From Amylostereum areolatum (Eukaryota > Basidiomycota > Agaricomycetes > Russulales > Stereaceae): 64,000 nucleotides of DNA. Shown here piece after piece: positions 10,096 to 20,251 of the stretch. A program made the position numbers and the translations under genes. How positions within the stretch are numbered: the stretch's first letter is position 1; the number at the start of each line of letters is the position of its first letter. The stretch covers positions 292,984 to 356,983 of the forward strand of contig SAXG01000047.1 in assembly GCA_012932865.1 (NCBI GenBank), in the 5' to 3' direction. The notes beneath the pieces are model-generated. The model was not told the DNA's origin. It searched no databases and saw nothing but the letters and a program-made list of their open reading frames with translations.

Positions 10096-12221
10096 TCCCA
10101 CAAGGCGCAAGAGCTTGCAGAGCACTCAAAGGAAAATGCACGCCCGCAAACCTTTGAAGACTTGGTTCCCCCTCCATACCGCGACTTTGCACCCGTATTC
10201 GACAAGAAAACCTCTGAACGACTACCCAACCGACGACCATGGGATCATGCCATCGACATGAAGGACGGCTTCGAACCCAAGCCGTGCAAGATCTATCCGC
10301 TCTCCCCCTCCGAGCAGATCGAGCTCAATACCTTCCTCGATGACCACCTGAAGAAGGGCTACATTCGCCCATCAAAATCGCCGCAGGCAAGTCCGTTCTT
10401 CTTCGTCAAAAAGAAGGATGGGAAGCTGCGGCCTGTACAGGACTATCGAGAGCTGAACAAGGGTACCATCAAGAACGAGTACCCCTTGCCGCTGATCTCA
10501 GAAATTGTCGACCGCCTCAAAGGTGCAAAGATCTTCTCCAAGATGGACGTCCGCTGGGGGTACAACAACGTCCGCATCAAGGAAGGCGACGAGTGGAAGG
10601 CTGCGTTCAAGACGAATCGTGGCCTCTTTGAACCTACGGTGATGTTCTTCGGCCTTATGAACTCCCCCGCGACGTTCCAGGCAATGATGAACGAACTTTT
10701 CAAGGACCTTATCGACTCGGGCAAAGTCATCATCTACATGGACGACATCCTCGTATTCACTCGAACTATGGAGGAACATCGTGCCATAGTGCGACAGGTT
10801 CTCCAACGCCTACAAGACAATGACCTGTTCCTTAAGCCAGAGAAATGTGTCTTCGAGCAGGACTCCGTTGAATACCTCGGACTCATTATCTCACACGACA
10901 AGATCGCCATGGACCCCGTCAAGGTAGCTGGTATCCAGGACTGGCCGACACCCCGGACGGTCAAGGATGTACAATCCTTCCTCGGATTTGGTAATTTCTA
11001 CCGACGCTTCATCAAGGATTTCTCCAAGATCGCACGACCTCTGTTCGACCTGACAAAGAAGGACTGCACATGGAATTGGTCGACGGAATGCCAGACGGCG
11101 TTTAACGCACTTAAAGCTGCGTTCACCTCCTCCCCTGTCTTAGTTATGCCTGATCCAAGGAAACCCTACCTCGTCGAAGTTGACGCCTCGGACTTTGCTA
11201 CTGGAGGTATACTCTCGCAGAAAAGCAACGACGGTCACTGGCATCCAGTGGTGTATCTGTCCAAGGCCCTGTCCGAACCGGAACGCAACTACGACATCTA
11301 CGACAAGGAGCTACTCGCAATCATCCATGCGCTCGAAGCCTGGCGCCACTACCTCGAAGGCGCCCCCGACACCGTCGAAATCTGGACAGATCACAAGAAC
11401 CTGGAGCACTTCAAGACGGCACAGAAGCTGAGCCGCCGACAGGCACGTTGGGCTCTATTTCTCACTCGATTTGACTTCGCGCTCGTTCACAAACCAGGAG
11501 TATCCCATCGCCCAGACCCAATGTCCCGACGACCTGATCACAAGCAGGGCCTTGAGAACGACAACAAGGAGCGTATCTTGCTCGACCCCAAGTACTTCCA
11601 GATACGTGCAACAAGGCCAGGAGCAGTAACCTCCCTCGGCAATGTCGAACTCCGACGACGTATCCGCAACTGCAAGACCAAGGACATCGAGGTCGTTCAA
11701 GCTCTGGATGCCATCTTACGGAACGGACCACGTACACTCGTCAAGAACCTTCAAGAGTGGAACTACGAAGAAGGCCTGGTCCTGTTTAGAGGAAAGGTAT
11801 ATGTCCCTGCAGACGACGAGTTGCGACGCGACATTGTCAAAATGTACCATGAATCGCCCCTGGCTGGACACCCTGGTCGCTTCAAGACTTACGAACTTGT
11901 GAGTCGTGAATATTGGTGGCCTGGCATGTCTGTCTTCGTCCGCGACTTTGTAGCAGGATGCGCAACCTGCCAGTCGACGAAGACGCGGAGCAGCCGACCC
12001 CACGTTGACATGATCCCGAACGAAGTACCTGATCGACCATTTGGCGTCATCTCTACCGACTTCATTGTCGAGCTCCCTGACTGCGAAGGCTATAACGCCA
12101 TCAACGTCGTGGTCGATCGCCTCACCAAGATGGTGGTTACCACCCCATGTACAACGAAGATCACCAGCGATGGCACGGCCGACATTCTCTTCGATAAGGT
12201 ATACCGACATTACGGCTTGGC
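10096..12221 (+). pseudogene. Gypsy-1 pol: RT, RNase H, integrase N-terminus
   Basis: One open frame. In order: the protease-RT linker (AQELAEHSKENARPQTFEDL), reverse transcriptase with LRPVQDYRELN and the catalytic YMDDILVF, RNase H (VEVDASDFATGG, YDKELLAIIHALEAWRHYL, IWTDHKNLEHF), the H2C2 zinc-binding motif of integrase (GHPGRFKTYELVSREYWWPG...CATCQ), and the first catalytic Asp of integrase (STDFIVELP). It is cut at YRHYGLAV by the inner right LTR; the frame resumes at 12642. Protease and gag are missing. It cannot mobilise itself. Confidence 0.9.
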
Positions 12222-12641
12222 TGTCAGAAACGCAGTTTATGAGACCGATGAACCGCCTAAGTCGCGACGATGAGAGGAGCGAGAAGAAAATAGATTCGAG
12301 AGTGCCGGGGTCTAGGGTAGTGCAACGTGCGCTACAGTACCGTATGACGAGATGGACAGTCTAGGGAAAAGGGAAGAGAAACACTGTCCTTATATACAAG
12401 TGGGAACGATGGTGCGATGTGATGCGATAGTGGTGCGAGCGGGGGGAACAATAGGAAAGGAGTCATGGGGCGGAGGACGAAGGTCCGGAGCAGTGATGTC
12501 ATAGATAAGGATGCGGAACCCCGCTCGGAAGTCCGGGCAATGACGTCGTTGAAGCATGTGATGCAAGGGAAAGTCATGTGCCGTGACACGTCGCGTGTAC
12601 GAGGTCTGCAAACGAAGAGAGAAATGGAGCGATCCGTGACA
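12222..12641 (-). repeat. Gypsy-1 solo LTR inside integrase, inner right
   Basis: 420 bp from TGTCAGAAACGC to GATCCGTGACA, flanked by the exact 5-bp duplication TTGGC (12217-12221, 12642-12646). It interrupts integrase in the opposite orientation. A solo LTR with intact target duplication means a full insertion followed by LTR-LTR recombination. Confidence 0.88.
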
Positions 12642-13697
12642 TTGGCGGACAAGATCATCTCGGATCGTGGACCCCAATTTGCTGGACAGGTGATGCGTAC
12701 ACTCAATGAGAAGCTCGGGATCAAGTCCGCCCTCAGCACAGCGTATCACCCACAGACAGATGGCCAAACCGAACGCGAGAACCAGAACCTTGAGCAGTTC
12801 CTGCGAGTATTCTGCAACTACCGTCAAGATGACTGGGTGAAGTGGCTGCCCTTCTTCGAGTTTTCTCACAACTCCCGCACCCATGCAGCTACTGGAAAGG
12901 CCCCCTTTGAAGTCCTCTACGGCTTCCTCCCCAAGATGTACCCATCCGTAAATCCGTCCTCAAAGGTCCCTGCAGTTGAAGAACGCCTCCGTCAACTTGA
13001 AGAAGTCCGACAGGAGATCAAGGCCAGCCTTGCCCTCGCATCCGACTTAATGAAGCACTACAATGGTGACACGATCAGCAAATCGACACTGTTCGCTGTC
13101 GGAGACAAGGTCTGGCTCGAAGGCAAAAACCTGAAGACGACGAGGCCGAAAGCTAAGCTTGCTGCCAAATGATTTCGACCCTTCGAGATCGTTGATGTTA
13201 TTAGCCCAGTGAACTACCGTCTGAAGCTGCCGAAGACGTGGAGAATCCACCCAGTCTTCCATGCTTCGCTGCTCACCGCGTACAAGGAGACAACGGCACA
13301 TGGTCCAAACTATGAACAACCGCCGCCTGACCTCGTTGATGACAAGGAAGAATATGACGTTGAAGACATCATCGACTCGAAGCCAACCCGCAACAAGAAA
13401 GGCATACAATACCTCGTCAAGTGGGCAGGCTATCCTGACTCCGAGAATACCTGGCTCCCTCGCCCCTCGCTCTCAAAGGTCACCGACATGATCGACGCCT
13501 TCCACAAACGCCATCCAAACGCGCCCCGCCCTGTGCGTTCCCTCGGCATCTCCTTTGACAATTTTCTCGCATCTACCCTTGCAGATGACATCGCGCTCCA
13601 GGCGAAAGCGCGTCTTAAAGGGGGGGTAATGTCACGGATCGCTCCATTTCTCTCTTCATTTGCAGACCCCGTACACGCGACGCGTCACGGCACATGA
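12642..13697 (+). pseudogene. Gypsy-1 integrase C-terminus and chromodomain, right arm
   Basis: Continues the integrase after the solo LTR: ADKIISDRGPQF, YHPQTDGQTEREN, then an in-frame TGA at about 13170 followed by FRPFEIV, and a C-terminal chromodomain (EDIIDSKPTRNKKGIQYLVK, WAGYPDSENTW). Chromodomains target chromoviruses to histone marks such as H3K9me (family knowledge). The frame runs a little into the LTR after a polypurine tract (AAAGGGGGGGTAA). Confidence 0.88.
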
Positions 13698-14042
13698 CTT
13701 TCCTTCGCATCACATGCTTCAACGATGTCATTGCCCGGACTTCCGAGCGGGGTTCCGCATCCTTATCTATGACATCATTGCTCTGGACCTTCGTCCTCCA
13801 CCCCATGACTCCTTTCTTATTGTTCCCCCGCTCGCACCACTATCGCATCGCATCGCACCATCGTACCCACTTGTATATAAGGACAGTGTTTCTTTTCCCT
13901 CTTCCCTAGACTGTCCATCTCGTCATACGGTACTGTAGCGCACGTTGCACTACCCTAGACCCCGGCTCTATCGTTTCTTCTTGCTCCTCCCATTGTCGCG
14001 ACTTAGGCGGTTCCATCGGTCTCATAAACTGCGTTTCTGACA
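13630..14042 (+). repeat. Gypsy-1 LTR, outer right
   Basis: 413 bp, TGTCACGGATCG to GTTTCTGACA, directly after the polypurine tract, so it is the 3' LTR of the plus-strand part. It carries the outer-type diagnostic bases shared with 7774-8196 and lacks about 20 bp near its end compared with that copy. Confidence 0.85.
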
Positions 14043-14251
14043 TCATCCTCACAGACGACCCACGGATTGTAGGTGTACCCACATTTCTCAATTCATCTTC
14101 TATACTAGCATCTAGGAAGTTGCACTCGCCTTTGGTGTGACGGTGTACTGAGGTCTCAGGACGGTGTGTCGTCGCTAGCGGCCAGGAACGAAGGCAACTA
14201 TGGAGGATTACATAAGAACTTACTAACTTTCCAATTGGCCCACCCCGAGTC
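14043..14251. other. Spacer between gypsy-1 and hAT element 2
   Basis: No gene or repeat recognised. Ends with the target word CCCGAGTC (14244-14251). Confidence 0.4.
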
Positions 14252-14993
14252 TAGTGTACCGTGAAAAAAGGACTTTTTTAACTAATCTTCTTTAACGGTT
14301 TATAAACATGGTTCATAAACACGTTCATAAATGACCCTGCAAAATCCATGGTTCAAAAACCTTTTTGAACAGGCACCCTTCCCGACCTCGGGGCGCGGCG
14401 GGATGTCCGAGTCAAGTAGCAGCCATCCACCAATACCCAGCGACCCCCCGTATTATTTCCAATGTATGACAGATAGATCAGTATAAAGCTAACACGGTTA
14501 CCATGTCCGATTCGGAGCCTGACGAGTTGGGAGACGAGTTGGTGGGAGAGGTAGTCGAGCATGACATGGATTGGGAGGATGCGGATAGGGACGAAGTGGA
14601 TAACGCAAGGGGATTGATTGTGCCGACCGAGGAAGAGCTCACTGCGCATGAGGGTGGCCCCCTCGTGGCTGAAGCTTGAAGACTTGGTGGAGGGCGGGGA
14701 GTCAGAGACCCCGCTCTTGCTTGATTACCTCTCACCCGAAGCCCGGGGCCTGCGCGTTCCTGCCGCTGCTCGTGGTCCGACCACCTCCGTACCAACAGCA
14801 GTATCGACCTCGAATGTGGCTCAGGAGGCTTTAGAATGGGTTTTTACGGGTTCCCACTAGGTTAAATCACGCTCAATTTTCTGTGTTAAAAAAGCTATAT
14901 TAACGGTTAATATAGCGTGTTAATTGGCCTATCGCGGGGCACTCCGTTCATGAACAGGTTAAAGAACGTTTTTGTTTTTTTAACGGTACACTA
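14252..14993. mobile_element. Non-autonomous hAT-like element 2
   Basis: 742 bp with inverted ends TAGTGTACCGTGAAAAAA and (reverse) TAGTGTACCGTTAAAAAA, and the exact 8-bp duplication CCCGAGTC at 14244-14251 and 14994-15001. Ends of the TAGNG type and an 8-bp duplication indicate hAT. Inside is one short acidic ORF (14503-14679) followed in another frame by a Leu/Pro/Ala-rich stretch to 14860, possibly a remnant of the parental element's coding region. It sits about 45 bp ahead of the ATG of the deaminase gene at 15039. Confidence 0.85.
14503..14679 (+). CDS. Small acidic ORF in hAT element 2
   Basis: 58 codons from ATG (CACGGTTACCATGTCC context) to TGA; begins MSDSEPDELGDELVGEVVEH and stays strongly acidic. 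A second open stretch to 14860 continues in another frame (LEDLVEGGESETPLLLDYL). It could be the start of a deleted transposase or captured host sequence. No family recognised. Confidence 0.35.
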   Translation: MSDSEPDELGDELVGEVVEHDMDWEDADRDEVDNARGLIVPTEEELTAHEGGPLVAEA

Positions 14994-15038
14994 CCCGAGT
15001 CCTTCCCGTCCGTCGCGTTTTTGCTCGTCACTAATAAC

Positions 15039-17096
15039 ATGCCTACTCTTTCCAGAAACGCTGACACACTGGATGTCAACCTGGTGGCTGCCCTTTCCTG
15101 CGGATTCGATGAACCTCACACCGCCAAAGATCGACGCCGCGCCGGACAACCCCTGAACGACATCGCTCTCGCTCGTCAGGCCAAAGTCCTCGACAGCCTT
15201 GCCTACCTATCCGTTTGGAAGGAGAGAAGACAAGTCGTCGCTGTAGCCTCCGTTCTACAAACACGGGACGAAACGAAGAACTTCGAACTTCACGTCGCGG
15301 AAAACAACGGCAGGGTGGACGATCAGGTCGTGCGCGCCCTTCACGATATCCTCACTACACTCGCGGAGGTCAGGCGCCTTTCCCGGGGCGTTGGTGTCGT
15401 AACCTCCCCTCCTAACGTGGATTCCATGGAAGCCGTCCGGGGCCCGGATACGACGGCCACGGACAGGCTTCACCTCTTGGAACACAGGTTGATACAGCAC
15501 GCTTGGTCGAGGATGAAGCACCGCTTCGACAAGCACCGCGACGCCTTCGTCGCGCTCATGGAGGACGTCCAGGGTCTCCCTGCCAATCAAGTTGAACTCT
15601 CCTCAAATTTTACACACATCAGTCGCAGTATACTTACTCTCCGGTCTCCAGTCGGGGGAAAGCCGAGAACGCCTCAATCGCATCCACGCCACCGTAGTCG
15701 ACATGGACGACGCCTTTCGCTGGGAATCTCCTACCGCATCGAATGACACGGCGGAAATGATCAAGGTTTGCATGGTGTTGTTACACAACGAAGTCAAGCC
15801 TCTCCTCGATGCATGGGAGAAGAATCTGGACGACCCCACCAACCTCTTCGCCAACTGCGATGAATACCTTCGGTCTACGAACAGGCGTAAGTGATGGCTA
15901 CAGGACCTGCGATGCTAGTCGTGCTCATCGTGTCTTCTGAGTCAGGACTGTCCTGTGGCCGGTGGATCTCCAAGATTATATCAACGCATGTCCATTTTCT
16001 TCGGGTCGCAAGCATGGCTAGCTTCAATCGCTGGTCGTCGTTCCTCGACCACGCCGTACCCATCGTCCCTGTTCCAGGAGACAGCCGCGATTTCCGAATG
16101 GAAGTCACGCGAGATACGCTACGGACGGTTGCGCATGCGGCAGGATGGCCCACAGGAAGGTCCGAAGGTGTTCGGTGGAAAAGGCCATGGGCGTTCCGGA
16201 AAACTAGGAGCAGAGGCAGATGAAGGATCTCAGGCCGACGACCCTGGAACGGCCGCGAGCTCCGTGCTATCAGAGGACGAAGAACCTCTAGTCAAGCGTG
16301 CGTCGATTGAAGACATCGTGATCGACGACTTTTTCAACGAGCTCGACCTGTTCCTCCCGCCACGTCCGTCAAAGCCTTTGCTTGATTCGCTACAGAAGAC
16401 TTCTACCGCGTCTGGGAGGCCCGCGGCCTTGCACGAGTCTACGATATCTGTCGGTGAGCCAAGTAGTTTTCTCCCCATCATGCACCCTCTGATATCTTAT
16501 TTTCTCCAGAATGCATCACACGCGTCAACGAAGCCCACGTCCACTGCGAATGTGCGCTGCTCGCCGATCTGCACGGCCGTCACTTCGTCCCCTACATAGG
16601 CGTCTCAAAACTCCCTTGCAACCTCTGCAATATGTACTTCTCTGCGTACTCGGAGGTGATGGGCACGTCGATCGCGACTCAGGGCTATCACAGCCAGCCT
16701 CTCGTTGCACCGTGGCTTTTCCCCGACCTCCGTGTGCGCTCTCCTGACCTCGCCGAGCGCGTGCTCGAGGAAAACAGGGGCGTCCAGCACAAGTTGAAGG
16801 CGAGGCTTTTGCCGAAGATTTTGGACCACCTACGGCATCTGGAAGAGGAGGCAAATCGGCTGCGCTTTGGAACTCATGCTCGTCTATCGTCTCAAAGCAC
16901 CACTGGGTCCGATGATGGCTTGGTGGAGGACTTAGCGATGATATCCGCTATTTCCCGTGCGTTTTCTCTCGCGTGGGATGGTGCTATGTACCCAGTAACT
17001 TATGTTCGCTTAGGCAAACGGGCAGCCGAACTCAAGGCGCACAGGGCTCAGGTCCTCCAAGTCCAACGAGATCAGACTGGCACGCCAACAGGGTAG
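15039..17096 (+). CDS. OTT_1508-like deaminase family protein, divergent copy (E)
   Basis: Starts MPTLSRNADTLDVNLVAALS, matching the N-terminus of the other copies (LDVNxLAAL). It needs several splices: a possible short intron around 15566-15615, a clear one 15887-15945 (GTAAGT donor), a change of frame near 16150-16210 that may be an intron or a frameshift, a clear one before 16511 (TTTTCTCCAG) and one near 16957-17012. The catalytic region is intact: AHVHCECALLADLHGRHFVP followed by PYIGVSKLPCNLCNMYF, i.e. HCE and PCxxC. The C-tail resembles the fragment at 1-410. Because one frame change is unexplained, the gene may be damaged. hAT element 2 lies in its immediate upstream region. Confidence 0.58.
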
Positions 17097-17697
17097 CGTG
17101 CTCTCGTCGTCTTTTCGCTCATGCGAGGCTTTTCGTTCCTCACAACATACTATGTATGCGTGTACGCGAGTCCCCACGTTGTGGAACTGTGCCATATGCA
17201 CTTATGCAGCTTCCACGATCGCGAGGCCAGCCCTATATGTGCGCTCCTGCGGGCCCTCGGTCAGTCGACGAGAGGGGGAGCATTCGCATTCCACCCGCAA
17301 CTGTGCAAATCCTACTCGTACAAGGCGCCATCGACAGCGCGCGGCCCCGGATCCATGGACACAAGAGACAAACAAAACAAAAACAAAAACACGAAGAGCG
17401 GACGCGCGGACGCGTATGAGGGAAGCGAAACCGCACGTAAAAGGAAAGGGGTGGACGAAGCTGAACGAAAGAAACGCCGTGAGAGTCCGAGAGGGGTAGA
17501 AAAAAGAGCGCGGCCACGCTGTGGCGATCGCGGGTCGAAAAAAGAACGAAAACAGGGAAAGCGCTACAGCGAAAGAGAACAAAACAAAAACAGAAAGCAC
17601 GAAACGGTCCGCACGCCCAAGGCGTCCTGCCTAACAACCACCGGCGCCGAACGATCCACCAAGTGGAGGTGTGGGGCGCGGCGGGCTAAATACGCCA
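17097..17697. other. Convergent spacer
   Basis: 3' flank of the deaminase gene (similar to 411-500), then a purine-rich stretch (about 17370-17600, AAACAAAAACAAAAAC and AAAAGAGCG). No gene supported. Confidence 0.45.
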
Positions 17698-19235
17698 CTA
17701 TAACGCCCGCCCTATCGGTATAGGCTTCAGGTTCGGGCCCCAGTCCCAGACGTCCGGAGTGGGCGTGCGCCGTGTATTGTCGACCATGAGCGGACCGCGC
17801 GCGAAGGGGTCCGTTAGATTGGTCGGGGACACGCCAAACGACATGCCGGTGCCGCCGCCTGGCGGGCCTGCCCCGCTATACCCGCTCTCAAGGTCAATGA
17901 GCGGCCCCGTGTGAGCGACGCTCACGGGGAGCCTCGCGGCCTCGGGTTGAGACATGTTCATGCTCGTCAGGGTGCCGATGGCCTCGTCGGGCGGCTCGGA
18001 CTGGATGGGCAGCGAGATGTTGCGCTGGTGGCTCTGCCAGGGATGGGCGGCGTCGGAGGTGTTGTTGACGATGGAGAAGGAGGTGGGGTCCGGGTCCGGG
18101 TTGGTGGAGAAGAGCCGGCCGCGGAGGAGGCGCGCGCGCCAGGCGTTGCTCTGCTTGCGCGAGCGGTGGCGGATGTAGATGACGCCGCAGATGAGGGCGA
18201 GCATGAGCACGCCGAGCGCGCTGGTGATGCCTGCGATCATGGGAACGTTGGCCTTGCTCCTGAGGCGTGCGATCGGGGGTTAGGCACAAATAACGAGACG
18301 AAGAGAGGGACGCACTGGGACTCGTCGCTGTTGGGGAGGAAGTTGACGTTCGGGGTGCCGGAGGCGGTGGGCGCGGTGCTGGTTTGCGCGAGGCTGGAGG
18401 TGGCGGCACGGAGGGTGGAGGTGGCGGCGAAGGGCTGGATGCTGGAAGAGGACGAGAGCACCGCGACGTTGGTGAAGGGCGAGAAGAATCTACGGATGGT
18501 GTCAAAGCTGAAGGCGGCCGGACGGGATCGTGAGAGAGCTCACGAGGAGGCGGTCGACGATCGCGGGGCTTGCGAAGCAGGGGCGGGAGAGAGCTGTTGC
18601 GCTGGCGAAGATGTCGACGTCGCGACGACCACCTCCGTCCGTCGGGAGGTGGAGGTGGAAAAATCGGCACGTGTGCTTTGTTGCCCGTCGTCGGTTGTTG
18701 CGGAGGAGGAAGAGAGATCGGTCGAGGCGGAGGCGGTCGAAGCAGGGGCCGTGGATGTGGTGGTGCTTGATTCGGTCGAGACGCTTGTGGTGGTTGTCAC
18801 CGCCGACGTTGTCGTTCGCACGAGCGTGGATGCCGTCGTATCCAGGGAGGTGACCGTGGACGCCATCGTATCAAGGGAGGTGGAGCCGGAGACACGTCCC
18901 GAGTCTGAAGCTGTAGTCGACGTGGTGAGGCTGACAGGGATGGGCGTCAGAACGCGCTGATACGTGGACGGAAGGGCGCGCACGTACTTGGAGAGAACGG
19001 GGGACGATGTGAGGGAAGCTGTGGAGGCAGAGAAAGTGGCGGAGAGAGCGGTGGCCGATGAGGTGGTCGATGAAACGAAAGAGGATGAGGATACGGTGGA
19101 AGACGAGAGGGTAGAGAGCGGGGAGGTAAGTACGACCACCGAGGAGCTCGAGGTCGGAAGATGGAAAGACTGCGTTGAGAGTTGAGAAGAGGCGGATTGC
19201 GTTCTACCGAGATGGATGGTCAGCAAAGACCGCAT
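17698..19235 (-). CDS. Mucin-like single-pass membrane protein
   Basis: A Ser/Thr-dominated ectodomain of about 330 residues (TTTSAVTTTTSVSTESSTTT and similar) precedes a transmembrane helix (MIAGITSALGVLMLALICGV), a basic stop-transfer segment (RHRSRKQ) and a cytoplasmic tail of about 150 residues ending PIPIGRAL. This architecture is typical of fungal wall sensors and mucins (Mid2/Wsc-like), with O-mannosylation expected. A 56-nt intron (18260-18315) is clear. An in-frame TGA at 18540-18542 lies in a 36-nt GT-AG segment (18508-18543) that is either a very short intron or a nonsense codon. The N-terminus is uncertain: the Met at 19235 is the last plausible one, no clean signal peptide follows it, and upstream exons to about 19800 are possible. 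Confidence 0.6.
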
Positions 19236-20251
19236 ATATGCCGGATGCCGCTCACTGTGTGGTGGTCCTGCAATGCGCACACGAGCTGGTCGGCATCTCT
19301 CTGCAAGAAACAAACGAAAGACGCACGTTACACCTACAAACGCACGGTCAATCTGGGTACGATGAGCGAAAAGATAAGACGCACTGGTTGAGTTGGAGAC
19401 CTCCTCCGCCTGTCGCAGCCGAAACTTGAGCACGCCCATGGTGGTGGCTCTCTTGCCAAACCCTGTCCCAGCAGGCGTCGCCGACAAAGATTTCTGGTAT
19501 GTGTGAATTGAGTAGAAGATGCAGCTATCCGGTAGCGTCGAGAGCTCTCCTGGAGCGCGTACACCTGGCCGAGCGGTGAGCTGACGCTAAGAGACGAGGA
19601 CAGGGAGGACGTACATGTCGCCTTGGGGGCTCAAGGGAAAAGCAAGAGGCAGCGCACACAGCAGCAGGCTATGTATCACGACCGATGGAGCTGGAGGTGT
19701 ACCAGCCGCATCCACGGTCTCGCTAGGCGTCGTCCTAGCAACGGGTTTCTCCGGTCTCGATGCCGCGAACAGAGCCTGTTTTCCCTTCCTCACACCGTCA
19801 GTCGCAACAAGCAAAGTGCAGTGAGAGCGCGACGCACGATTCCTTGCCCAAAAAAATAGGTTCGGTTCTTGGAATACGAAGTCAGGAAGGGTAAGTACGA
19901 ACGTTCAAATGAAGCGTCGACGGAAACCGTAGCTATGCAGTCACGTGCACTCAAGCAGCCAAACAACGCGTCAACAACGCGTCTCGAATTTTGCTACTTA
20001 TAACATCAGACACGATCAACCCCTCCTCTTCTTCCCCCCCTCTCCCCCCTCTCGCCGCCCTGCTCGACGGTGGAGAGCGCTCAAAACGGCGACGCGAGAC
20101 GGGTCCAAGGCCGCTCCGTCGCCGGCCGTGGCGCCGAGGAACAATGCGCCAGGAAAGATCCCGGCTCGACGCCTTACATAATCCTTGTTTTAAAGGACGC
20201 TTGGGCCGGCGCCGCCCACGCACTTTCGCTTTCCCCTCCACGTCGTCCACC
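19236..20251. other. Divergent 5' region of the mucin-like and Cdc20-like genes
   Basis: Probably holds 5' exons of the membrane protein (a hydrophobic minus-strand segment VVIHSLLLCALPLAFPLSPQ near 19620-19690 could be its signal peptide) and the promoter of the gene at 20252. A GC-rich pyrimidine tract sits at 20020-20060. Nothing else identified. Confidence 0.4.

Larger units (their letters stand above)
7774..14042. mobile_element. Palindromic Ty3/gypsy chromovirus complex (gypsy-1)
   Basis: Four LTRs and one decayed chromovirus form a large inverted repeat. The left arm 7774-9604 is LTR(-), integrase C-terminus plus chromodomain (-), LTR(+). The right arm 12222-14042 is LTR(-), the same integrase/chromodomain piece (+), LTR(+). 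Between them, 9605-12221 holds the 5' ORF remnant and the RT-RNase H-integrase N-terminal part (+). The arms share the same in-frame TGA. No target duplication flanks the whole (CTCCC left, TCATC right), so it arose by rearrangement, not by one insertion. Confidence 0.85.

Noticed and set aside
7774..14042. One complete gypsy element from 9185 to 14042
   Set aside because: Gag and protease are missing, the integrase is split by a solo LTR, and inner and outer LTRs are of different subtypes, so it is a rearranged composite.
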